Shown one piece after another: positions 43,073 to 51,211 of a stretch of DNA of 64,000 nucleotides. Numbering within the stretch: position 1 is the first letter of the stretch; every line of letters begins with the position of its first letter. The DNA is from Syntrophaceae bacterium. GTDB taxonomy: Bacteria; Desulfobacterota; Syntrophia; Syntrophales; Smithellaceae. Where the stretch lies: positions 24,268-88,267 of the forward strand of contig JAFGLS010000065.1 of NCBI GenBank assembly GCA_016927935.1, read 5' to 3'. The position numbers were made by a program, and so were the translations under genes. The notes beneath the pieces were generated by a model, which had not been told where the DNA came from, did no database searches, and saw only the letters and a program-made list of their open reading frames with translations.

Positions 43073-44908
43073 TTAACCCAGTTTAGCGTTCAACACAAAA
43101 TGAATCACGTCTTTTTTATCAAAATTAACAACGCTTTTATTCTGTACAGATACATTACTGAAAATCGGGGAATTTTCCAATTTTATGATATACTGGTTCA
43201 TATCCGATTCTAACATATCTTTTTTATCAAATATTATACCCTCTATAAGCACATCATAAGTATTTTCTTTTGGCATTTTACTAATATCTTTCTGGGTGGA
43301 AATACTTTCCTCACGTACTCTAAAATTGATCAAGCGCACATTCTGAGGAGTAAGGGCGGAAACTTCACCTATTGCCGTAAGTCCCCAGTACCTTTGCGCG
43401 TATTGATGGGCAGTGGCTCTCTGCTTCTTGACCTTGTCAACTGTTTGAAGCATTAATTCCTCTGACAACAAGGGACTATAAGGAGCTAATTCTTTTTCTA
43501 AATCTACTTTGTTTCCCTTAAGATAATTTAATTTTGAACCTTGATAAAGTAACGTAACCAGACAAATAATTAAAACCACCAGAAATGATACAAAAGCGAA
43601 CTTGTTGGCCTGCTTCATACTGATTTCTTGATTTTTTTCCAGATAGGTAAAAATTGCATTTGGTGTGCGGTTGTTATCCGACAGGGAAAACCCCAAAGCG
43701 GGGGAAATCAATATTCTGTCTAAAGAACTTAAAGACTTATCCAATATCTCTGATTTTCGCTGTTTAAAAGGATCAAAGATTTCCGTTTTTGTACCCAACT
43801 GATTACTCATATAATCAAGAATCGACTTGTCAAAATTAACCGATGACAAAATGTATATCTTTTCGACTTTTTTACTGCCGATAGAAGATGTTTTCAGTGT
43901 CAAATCAACCTGGCGTGCTAACCTTTCCCAAACAGGAATAATCATTTCCAGTATTTCTTCTTTTTTAAAACCTCTTAGGGCATCGGCATCTTTTAATTGA
44001 TTTGATTCAGAACATATACTGTCAAGAATTTTTTCCGCTTCACTTTGATCTACTCTTAAGCCACCCGTTTTCGCTCGTAGACAATTAACAATAGCCTCTG
44101 CCATACTGGAACTGCTGCCTGTCTTAATTCCCCTGGTCATCAACAGATTCTCTTTATTGTAAACATCAATACGAGAATATGTATCTCCAATAAATAAGGT
44201 GGCAAAAGTTTCTTCTCTTGACGGTATCCATTTTGATCGGAATATATTCTGCATAGCAAAAGGAACAATAGTAATGCCGGCAAGCTTTATTCCAATATTA
44301 TCAGCAAACAATTTTATTCTTTCAATTTCCACTTTGTTAGCGGTGTAAAACATAATGGAATATTTGGAAGTTCCCTTCTCAACCACTTCTTCCTGTATCT
44401 CAAAATCATAAATTTGTTTTTCTTCATCAATAAATCCTTCTTTCTTTGCCGTCCAAAAAATCATCCTTCCCAACTGTTTTTTAGGAACCTTTGGAACGTT
44501 GAAAAAATAGACGTTAACTTCGCTCGTTGATATCTTAGTCCAGATATCACAATCAGCGACATTGCCGCAAAATTCAATGATGGAGGATTTTAAAAGATTA
44601 TTGAATTCGAAAGAGTTAACGGATAATTCCGGATCATATCTGATAATTTTTTTATCAACTAAAGTATAACTGTAGTCAGAATTTTTATCCGTTTTAGCCA
44701 GACAAATAAAATTCCTGCCAATGTCAATTCCTACTGTAAACTTTTTCTTATTGAAAAATCTTTGATACAAGTTTAACTTTATATTTTTTATCTGCTTATT
44801 CGCAGTTAAAGAAAATTTCTTCTGCCCGAAAACACCAAGCGATTCTTCTTTTCCACGAATCACATTAAGAAGCTTTTCCGTTGAGTTTATATCTTTATTA
44901 TTGAGCAA
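43073..44908 (-). CDS. PilM-PilN fusion protein of the pilus alignment complex
   Basis: A 611-residue protein. Residues about 55-410 are a PilM-like actin fold (FTVGIDIGRNFICLAKTDKN, ATLFIGDTYSRIDVYNKENL and the late ILSSVNFD strand). After a membrane segment (FAFVSFLVVLIICLVTLLYQ) the last 150 residues are PilN-like: a coiled coil, then LTAIGEVSALTPQNVRLINF. In most bacteria PilM is cytoplasmic and PilN a separate bitopic protein whose N-terminal tail binds PilM; here the two are one chain. The start is a TTG with AAGGAGA close upstream. It is the first gene of the assembly operon. A TTGTCT-17-TAATTT promoter upstream is weak. Confidence 0.88.
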   Translation of the reverse strand: MLNNKDINSTEKLLNVIRGKEESLGVFGQKKFSLTANKQIKNIKLNLYQRFFNKKKFTVGIDIGRNFICLAKTDKNSDYSYTLVDKKIIRYDPELSVNSFEFNNLLKSSIIEFCGNVADCDIWTKISTSEVNVYFFNVPKVPKKQLGRMIFWTAKKEGFIDEEKQIYDFEIQEEVVEKGTSKYSIMFYTANKVEIERIKLFADNIGIKLAGITIVPFAMQNIFRSKWIPSREETFATLFIGDTYSRIDVYNKENLLMTRGIKTGSSSSMAEAIVNCLRAKTGGLRVDQSEAEKILDSICSESNQLKDADALRGFKKEEILEMIIPVWERLARQVDLTLKTSSIGSKKVEKIYILSSVNFDKSILDYMSNQLGTKTEIFDPFKQRKSEILDKSLSSLDRILISPALGFSLSDNNRTPNAIFTYLEKNQEISMKQANKFAFVSFLVVLIICLVTLLYQGSKLNYLKGNKVDLEKELAPYSPLLSEELMLQTVDKVKKQRATAHQYAQRYWGLTAIGEVSALTPQNVRLINFRVREESISTQKDISKMPKENTYDVLIEGIIFDKKDMLESDMNQYIIKLENSPIFSNVSVQNKSVVNFDKKDVIHFVLNAKLG

Positions 44909-45139
44909 GAAAATCTCCTTATCTCTTATTCAATCTGTAAATTATCGAACATTTTTTATTAAGACAAGTTTTATTTCAACGATTGCTTTGGGTATTTAAA
45001 TTTTTTTATTCAGTCCTTTCAGACTTTTAAAACTAATAATTAGAAATAATATGCCTTTTTCAAATTAAGTGTTGAATGATTATCAGTTTTTTGTTAAAAG
45101 AACAAGTATTTTTAAAAAATGCCGAATTTATAAATTTTT

Positions 45140-46498
45140 ATGAACAAGAAAAAAATCATCATTTTTTCCATTATATCAATACTTTTTTTGATTTCATTCT
45201 ATACGATCAATATTTATTCAAATGTTTTTGCTGATATAGAGCAAATAAGTGATTCTATATTTTCTTCAACCTCGGGGAAAATACCCGACTCTATAGTTTC
45301 CATATCTTCCGGTTATGTGGTCGTAATTGATAAAAAATATCAAAAAATTTATGTATTTAATAAGTCAGAAAACTACTCCAAAGTCTTCGAAGCACCATGT
45401 TCTACAGGCAAAAATCCAGGAGCCAAACAAGTCGCCGGAGACTTGAAAACACCAAACGGAATCTTTTTCGCCACAAATCTTCTACGCAATCTTAGCCCTT
45501 CGGAAACCTATGGTTCTCTGGCCTTCACTCTCGACTATCCAACGCTAATCGACCAAAGAGCAGGCAAAGACGGCGGCAACATCTGGATTCATGGAACCAC
45601 AAAGCCGCTATTACCCCAACAGTCAAACGGCTGTGTTGTTTTAAGCGACAGCGATCTCTTGCAACTTGCCAATTTTATATATTTAAACAAAACTCCTATT
45701 ATTATTTCTGAATCAATAAACTGGGTTCCTTATAATTACACCTCAGATTCCAAGGATGAGTTAGAAAAAATATTAACATCCTGGAACAAGGCCTTTATTG
45801 AAAAGGATATAAAAAAGATTGATTCATTGTACATTGAAGGAACGGAAATCAAAGGGAAAAAAAGAGAAGAACTTCACGATAAAATCAAAAACATAGCTTC
45901 TCTAAACAAACATTTTGTTTTACAGCCACGGGACATATCAATAATAAAAGAAGGTAATAATGCCGTTATTATTTTCGATCAAATTTTTGATGTAAACAAC
46001 GAAAATTCTTTTCAGGGATTTTACAACAAACTGATTCTGGAAAAGATTAAAAATAATTGGTATGTCGTGGACGAAGCCTCACCATCGGAAATAGGCGGAA
46101 AACATCTGGCTTTGGCGAAAGACAAACAAAAAGAATCTCAAAATAATGACCGTATTGTTCAAAAGGAAATCAATAATCTGCTTAAGAGATGGTTGGCTAG
46201 TTGGAAATCAGGCGATGTTCAAACCTATCGCGATTGCTACGCCTCCGATTTCAGATCAAAAGAAATGGATTTGAATGCATGGATATCACGTAAAATAAGA
46301 GTCCGTCAGAACAGCAAAAATATAAAAATAGGAATAGATAATTTGCAGATATCAGTCAGCGCAAATAAAGCCAAAGCAATATTTGTTCAACATTACAGTT
46401 CGTCAATACTTAGGAGTAAAGGAAAAAAGACATTGGTATTGAAAAAAATTGATAATAAATGGAAAATATACAGAGAAATTATGGGTAGTATCTCTTAG
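45140..46498 (+). CDS. L,D-transpeptidase with two NTF2-like C-terminal domains (Cds6-like)
   Basis: A 452-residue envelope protein. A signal anchor (IIIFSIISILFLISFYTINI) is followed by a YkuD catalytic domain: VVIDKKYQKIYVFNKSE near residue 57, then IWIHGTTKPLLPQQSNGCVV, holding the catalytic His and the SxGC cysteine. Such enzymes make 3-3 cross-links in peptidoglycan or attach proteins to it. Two NTF2/SnoaL-like domains follow, near 210-310 (LEKILTSWNKAFIEKDIKKI) and 345-452 (LLKRWLASWKSGDVQTYRDC). The second is clearly the same domain as the C-terminus of the TPR protein at 55.2 kb. The gene is divergent from the pilus operon. Confidence 0.88.
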   Translation: MNKKKIIIFSIISILFLISFYTINIYSNVFADIEQISDSIFSSTSGKIPDSIVSISSGYVVVIDKKYQKIYVFNKSENYSKVFEAPCSTGKNPGAKQVAGDLKTPNGIFFATNLLRNLSPSETYGSLAFTLDYPTLIDQRAGKDGGNIWIHGTTKPLLPQQSNGCVVLSDSDLLQLANFIYLNKTPIIISESINWVPYNYTSDSKDELEKILTSWNKAFIEKDIKKIDSLYIEGTEIKGKKREELHDKIKNIASLNKHFVLQPRDISIIKEGNNAVIIFDQIFDVNNENSFQGFYNKLILEKIKNNWYVVDEASPSEIGGKHLALAKDKQKESQNNDRIVQKEINNLLKRWLASWKSGDVQTYRDCYASDFRSKEMDLNAWISRKIRVRQNSKNIKIGIDNLQISVSANKAKAIFVQHYSSSILRSKGKKTLVLKKIDNKWKIYREIMGSIS

Positions 46499-46561
46499 CC
46501 TCAATTATCTTTTTAGTTAGTCCCTAATATTTACGCATAGAAAAACTGACGGAAAAGAAAT

Positions 46562-47824
46562 ATGGATTCAATAAGATATTTTTTGCATTTACCAGGTCAA
46601 TACTGGGACATATTGTTGGCTTTTTATCATGCTCACGAGAATCTCCTGAAGGTGGCGATGATGCCTTTCATGTACGGCTTTATCGGCTGGTTGACCAACT
46701 GGCAGGCTGTAAGAATGATCTTTTCTCCATTAACTTTCTGGGGCATTCCGCCATATCTCGGCTGGCAGGGAATCATCCCGCGCAAGTCCCAGAAAATGGC
46801 CTCCATTGCAGCGCAAACTCTTGAGAAAAAGCTTTTAAAGCTGGACGAGGTCTTCTCCAAGCTTGATGCAAGAAAAATATGCAAAATTCTCCAAGAATCT
46901 ATAGACCGGGAGGTTGAATATGCGGTGGATGATGTTTTATGCCAGTCCAATCCGCTTTTATGGAAGATGATGCCCGATGCCATAAGAGACGAAATAATCA
47001 GTATAACGAGAAGGCAGGCTCCCAAGGCAGTGGATGTTATCATACAGGACATAAAGGACAATATCTATGATGTATTTGATCTGCATAAAATTATGGTGGA
47101 CAGTCTTACGGGTCAAAATGTTAAAAGACTGGTCATGATGTTTCAGCGAATCGGGAGTAAAGAGTGGGTTTTCATCAAATTATCCGGTTTTTACTTCGGC
47201 TTTCTTCTCGGACTTTGTCAGGTGGTAATTTGGCTGATTTATCCAATGCTATGGACAATACCGGTTCAGGGTGTCCTCGTTGGTTACGTCACCAACTGGC
47301 TGGCCATTAAAATGGTTTTCAGGCCAACCAAGCCCAAGAGATATCTGGGCTTTAAATTCCAAGGCCTTTTCCACAGGAGAAGAAAAGAAGTTTCCAAGGA
47401 ATACGCCAGGCTGGTCACCGAGGAGATACTGAACGCCAAAAATATCATAAAAATGGTTATTCACGGCAAGGAAAGAGACAACATCCTCCTGATAATAAGG
47501 CAGGCTATAGCCATGGCCCTCATCAGACTCTCCAGTTATGTGCCGGTGATTACCAACAAAACCCCGATAGGTTTTCTTGATCAAATCAAGCATGATATAT
47601 CAACGGAAATTACCAGCGATGAATGCCTTGCGCAAATTGAAAACTATGTGGGGAAGACGCTTGATATTGAAAAGGTCATTATTGAAAAGTACAATCTCCT
47701 GAACGATATAGAATACGAAAATGTTTTAAGGGATATTTTCAGGGAAGATGAAAAGATATTAATTGGGGTCGGAGCGGTTCTCGGTGGATTGGTTGGCTTT
47801 TTTCAGATGTGGCTTTTGATGTAA
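46562..47824 (+). CDS. DUF445 family membrane protein
   Basis: A 420-residue protein of the DUF445 (YheB/YjiN-related) family. The N-terminal conserved block is MMPFMYGFIGWLTNWQAVRMIFSPLTFWGI followed by WQGIIPRKSQKMASIAAQTL, and the same pattern repeats later as GVLVGYVTNWLAIKMVFRPT and FHRRRKEVSKEYARLVTEEI. The internal duplication is a family feature. Three or four membrane segments are visible, the last at the extreme C-terminus (LIGVGAVLGGLVGFFQMWLL). Its function is unknown; relatives have been linked to cell-envelope integrity. GGAAAAG precedes the ATG. Confidence 0.88.
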   Translation: MDSIRYFLHLPGQYWDILLAFYHAHENLLKVAMMPFMYGFIGWLTNWQAVRMIFSPLTFWGIPPYLGWQGIIPRKSQKMASIAAQTLEKKLLKLDEVFSKLDARKICKILQESIDREVEYAVDDVLCQSNPLLWKMMPDAIRDEIISITRRQAPKAVDVIIQDIKDNIYDVFDLHKIMVDSLTGQNVKRLVMMFQRIGSKEWVFIKLSGFYFGFLLGLCQVVIWLIYPMLWTIPVQGVLVGYVTNWLAIKMVFRPTKPKRYLGFKFQGLFHRRRKEVSKEYARLVTEEILNAKNIIKMVIHGKERDNILLIIRQAIAMALIRLSSYVPVITNKTPIGFLDQIKHDISTEITSDECLAQIENYVGKTLDIEKVIIEKYNLLNDIEYENVLRDIFREDEKILIGVGAVLGGLVGFFQMWLLM

Positions 47825-47983
47825 TTCTTTATTAAATCTAAAATCTCTTGAATAAGCTGGCTATACCGCAGTTACGATGCACAGTAGTGCAATAATTGGA
47901 AGCAATTCATAAAAATCAACGCACAAAACACAAGAAATATTTTTTGTACTTTTTTCGTTAATATTTTTTATTTCAGCAAAATT

Positions 47984-48715
47984 ATGTCATTGGAAAAAAG
48001 CGGAAAAAACATGGCCGAAAAGATATCGGACATAACTCTTTTCGAAAAGAAAATATATTCCCAGAACGGCGAAGACGGAATCATTGAGACCATTTTTGAC
48101 AGGATCGGAACAACCAATAAATTTTTTGTGGAATTCGGCTGCGGAAATGGAGAAGAATGCAACACGCGGTATCTGAAAGAACACAAAGGATGGAAGGGAA
48201 TTCAAATGGACTCGGATTCCTCTTTCCCCCAACGTATTAAGAAAGAATTCATCAACGCGGATAACGTCAACGAAATTTTCTTAAAATACAAAATTCCCGG
48301 GACATTTGATTTGCTGTCCATTGATATTGACGGAAACGATTACCATGTATGGAAAGCTCTTAAAAAATACCGCCCGCGAGTTGTTATCATCGAGTACAAC
48401 TGCCTGTTTCCGCCTAATTATGATTTTGTAATGAAATACGACCCTGACTACAAATGGGACAACAGCATGTGGTTCGGAACTTCCAATATCGGGGCAAGCC
48501 TCTTAGCACTGCAGAAACTGGGAACTGATAAAGGTTATTCGCTGATTGGCATAAATTCCTCTACTGTCAATGCTTTTTTCGTAATAAATACTCTGGCAAA
48601 AAAATATTTTATCGCCAGAGATATTTCCGATATTTACCTGGAACCGTCACCGGCTATATTAGCCAAAATATCCGAAAAGCTTAAAACTGAAAGCCCCTGT
48701 CGTCGTCCTGATTAG
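47984..48715 (+). CDS. FkbM-like methyltransferase
   Basis: A 243-residue class I methyltransferase-like protein. The motif I equivalent is FFVEFGCGNGEECNTRYLKE; the acidic motif and later strands are FDLLSIDIDGNDYHVWKALK and RVVIIEYNCLFPP, which is the FkbM-type pattern (S-I-D-h-D-G-x-E/D). FkbM relatives O-methylate sugars and other small hydroxyl compounds and often accompany polysaccharide genes. The N-terminal region, FEKKIYSQNGEDGIIETIFD, is the common 'SQNGEDG' lead of this subgroup. It stands alone. The 159-bp gap upstream is AT-rich without a clear promoter. Confidence 0.84.
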   Translation: MSLEKSGKNMAEKISDITLFEKKIYSQNGEDGIIETIFDRIGTTNKFFVEFGCGNGEECNTRYLKEHKGWKGIQMDSDSSFPQRIKKEFINADNVNEIFLKYKIPGTFDLLSIDIDGNDYHVWKALKKYRPRVVIIEYNCLFPPNYDFVMKYDPDYKWDNSMWFGTSNIGASLLALQKLGTDKGYSLIGINSSTVNAFFVINTLAKKYFIARDISDIYLEPSPAILAKISEKLKTESPCRRPD

Positions 48716-48747
48716 CATCAATTTGCATAGAAATCGTTACTATTTTC

Positions 48748-48776
48748 TTGACATAAAAAGCCGCTCTATCTATACT
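48748..48776 (+). promoter_or_regulatory. Consensus sigma-70 promoter
   Basis: TTGACA and TATACT are separated by exactly 17 bp, near-ideal for the housekeeping sigma factor. Transcription would start near 48783, about 50 nt before the SRPBCC gene. It is the best sigma-70 match I see in the window. Confidence 0.8.
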
Positions 48777-48835
48777 TTGCCACATTGAAAAGGAAACAAT
48801 CGTTAGACAGATATTTTAAAATGGAGAAAAAATAG

Positions 48836-49267
48836 ATGTTTTCATTTTCAGACTCGGTTGTTATAAATGCTCCGGCTGAACGAGTATATAAAATACTGAT
48901 TGATTTCAAAAACTATCGCCAGATTAATCCTCCTGAACTAAAAAAAATAAAAATCATTTCCATGACGGATAACCGAGCAAAGGTGAATTTTTTGGTAGGA
49001 AACTCCCTGATTTCGACCGATTATACTCTCGACTATAAATTAATCCCAAACAAGTTGCTCGAGTGGAGGCTGATTGATGGGGCAATTATAATAAAAAATA
49101 GCGGCAAATGGGAGCTGACATCTCTGGATAAAAAAGCAACCAAAGCCGCATTCAAGTTCAGAGTAGACTGTTCTTTTTTCGTCCCCTCTTCGGTCGCTTT
49201 AGGGCCGTTCGAGAAAGGCGCTCCGAAAACACTGGCCAAAGTAAAGAAAATGGCCGAAGAGGGTTAG
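48836..49267 (+). CDS. SRPBCC (START-like) domain protein
   Basis: A 143-residue single-domain protein of the polyketide cyclase/START superfamily. The opening DSVVINAPAERVYKILIDFKNY is the classic first strand and helix of this fold, followed by alternating strands (VNFLVGNSLISTDYTLDYKL, LLEWRLIDGAIIIKNSGKWEL) and a long C-terminal helix (GPFEKGAPKTLAKVKKMAEE). The fold makes a hydrophobic cavity that binds lipids, polyketides or other small ligands; the ligand is unknown. It has a strong promoter and GGAGAA before the ATG, so it is probably well expressed. It is convergent with the pentapeptide gene. Confidence 0.85.
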   Translation: MFSFSDSVVINAPAERVYKILIDFKNYRQINPPELKKIKIISMTDNRAKVNFLVGNSLISTDYTLDYKLIPNKLLEWRLIDGAIIIKNSGKWELTSLDKKATKAAFKFRVDCSFFVPSSVALGPFEKGAPKTLAKVKKMAEEG

Positions 49268-49302
49268 TTATATCCTTGAATGAATTTATCTAACTATTTG
49301 AA

Positions 49303-51057
49303 CTATTTTCTTCGGAACAGCACTGAACCGTCTGACTTTATGATTTTAATGTTGGGCTGACGCAGTTTTATTAAAACAGAAGAAGAGCTTTCATCTTTTA
49401 TTGATTCCAATTTCTTCTTTCTATTTTCCGGAAGCATTTTTACAAAGTGAGGAACAAAAGCCTCGAGGGTAACCCCTTTTCTGGCTTGACTCACAGCACA
49501 TCGGATTAATTCGCCGAGCTTGCCAACGAATTCGTCCTTATTTGTTTTTACAGTGATTTTTGTTTCCAGTTCATTTTTGGCAATGTCGGCTATTCTGATG
49601 CCCAGATCCGGATTCTTTCGTCTTATTTCTTCGATTAAAATTGTAATTACAAATAAGTCTGCCGGAGTTAGACCTTTTTCAAAAATTAATTCCACCATAG
49701 GACATGACTTGTATATAGTTTCAAACTGACCATTCTGAAATTCTTTCTTAAATTTATCAGTTCTTTTAGTCTTCCTGCAAAAATAGACATATCTTGCTTT
49801 GATACCGTCTATCTTCCATCCGGCAGTCGATACTTTCCAGTACAGGCAACTGGTAATATCGGCACCGGACAGATTGGAAAAACTAAAGTCAACATCAATT
49901 ATTTTCGCTTTCTTCAGACTGGCTCCGCAAAGATTAGATTCTTTTAAATCAGATCCGGTAAGATCAGCCTCACTAAGGTTGGCTTTGCTTAAATCGGTTT
50001 CGCTGAGCTCGGCACCACTGAGATTTGCTCCACGAAGATCAGCTCCGTTGAGATTTGCTCCGTTGAGATTTGCTCTGCTGAGATCCGCTCCGCGGAGATT
50101 CGCTTTGCCGAGGTCGGCCCCTATAAAATCGGTTTTACGGAGATCAGATTTGCTGAGATCAGCTCCGTTAAGATCAGCTCCTATTAAACGGGCCATATTA
50201 AGTATGGCTTCCACAATGTTTGTATTTCTGAGATTGGCTGCACTGAGATCAGCTCTATTCAGATCTGTTCCTCCGAGATTAGCTTTATGAAGATTGGCCT
50301 CGCTGAGATCTACTCCGTAAAGATAAGCTCCGCGAAGATCTGCTCCACGGAAATCGGCTCCGCACGCGTGAGTCACATTGAGATCGGCCAAACGTAAATC
50401 GGCTCCACGAAAATTTGCTTCGCTGAGATCGGCTCCGCTGAGATAGGTGCCGCGAAGATCAGCTCCGCAGAAATTTACTTCGCTGAGATAAGCTTCACGC
50501 ATATGAGCTCCGCAGAGGTTGGATTCCTTCAGATTGGCTCCGCTGAGATTGGCCTCGCTTAAGTTGGCTATACGCAAATCGGCTCCGCTGAGATTGGCCT
50601 TGCTGAGATTAGCTTCGCTAAGATCCGCCCCGATGAGATTGGCACCGCGGAGATCTGCTCCAACCAGATGAGCTCCGCGGAGATCGGCTATACCCAGTAT
50701 TGCTTTACGCAGACGAGCAGAGCTCAAATGAGCTTCGCCCAGATCCGCTCCACAGAGATCAACTTTGTTGAGGTTAGCCCCACGGAGGTGGGCTTCGCTG
50801 AGATCTGCTCTGCTGATGTCCGTCCCGCCAAAATGAGCCATGAGTTTATTTTTATCGACATGGACAGCATTAAATTTGGCTTTTCTGAGATTGGCTTTAC
50901 TGAGATGTGCTCCGCTGAGATTGGCCTTGCTTAGGTCCACTCCGCCGAGATTGGCACCATCAAGATAAACGCCGCCGAGACTCCACAGCCCTTCAGGTAT
51001 TTCCCCTTCCACTACATGCAAATCAACAAGCCTTTTCCAAGTCTCTTTCTTATTCAT
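49303..51057 (-). CDS. Long pentapeptide-repeat protein with C-terminal unknown domain
   Basis: About 584 residues. After a 25-residue lead (ETWKRLVDLHVVEGEIPEGL) come roughly 80 tandem A(D/N)LXX pentapeptides (such as ADLSEANLSKANLSGADLRI) to about residue 420, predicting a right-handed quadrilateral beta-helix some 20 coils long. One short break (VDKNKLMAHFGG) lies near residue 70. The last 150 residues are not repetitive: YKSCPMVELIFEKGLTPADL and ITILIEEIRRKNPDLGIRIA form an alpha/beta segment of a kind I have seen after pentapeptide arrays, but I cannot name it. There is no signal peptide. It starts at ATG 51057; the TTG two codons earlier is less likely. Function unknown; some relatives mimic DNA and inhibit gyrase. 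Confidence 0.88.
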   Translation of the reverse strand: MNKKETWKRLVDLHVVEGEIPEGLWSLGGVYLDGANLGGVDLSKANLSGAHLSKANLRKAKFNAVHVDKNKLMAHFGGTDISRADLSEAHLRGANLNKVDLCGADLGEAHLSSARLRKAILGIADLRGAHLVGADLRGANLIGADLSEANLSKANLSGADLRIANLSEANLSGANLKESNLCGAHMREAYLSEVNFCGADLRGTYLSGADLSEANFRGADLRLADLNVTHACGADFRGADLRGAYLYGVDLSEANLHKANLGGTDLNRADLSAANLRNTNIVEAILNMARLIGADLNGADLSKSDLRKTDFIGADLGKANLRGADLSRANLNGANLNGADLRGANLSGAELSETDLSKANLSEADLTGSDLKESNLCGASLKKAKIIDVDFSFSNLSGADITSCLYWKVSTAGWKIDGIKARYVYFCRKTKRTDKFKKEFQNGQFETIYKSCPMVELIFEKGLTPADLFVITILIEEIRRKNPDLGIRIADIAKNELETKITVKTNKDEFVGKLGELIRCAVSQARKGVTLEAFVPHFVKMLPENRKKKLESIKDESSSSVLIKLRQPNIKIIKSDGSVLFRRK

Positions 51058-51211
51058 TCTCAACGGTTACAATTAACACTGATTAATTTAGGTCGAAAAA
51101 ATTTATGACCTTAAATAATGCATGACTGAAGTGTGTTAGCTTTATTCGTTATCTTGTTTTCTGAATCCTTTAACAATCAAGTTCTCTATAGCAAGAGCAA
51201 GCTAATGTAAG

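Noticed and set aside
49799-50290. 163-residue + strand ORF rich in RSAPLRFAPLR repeats
   Set aside because: It is the antisense reading of the pentapeptide-repeat DNA, whose 15-bp periodicity keeps several frames open. The same applies to 50668-50934.
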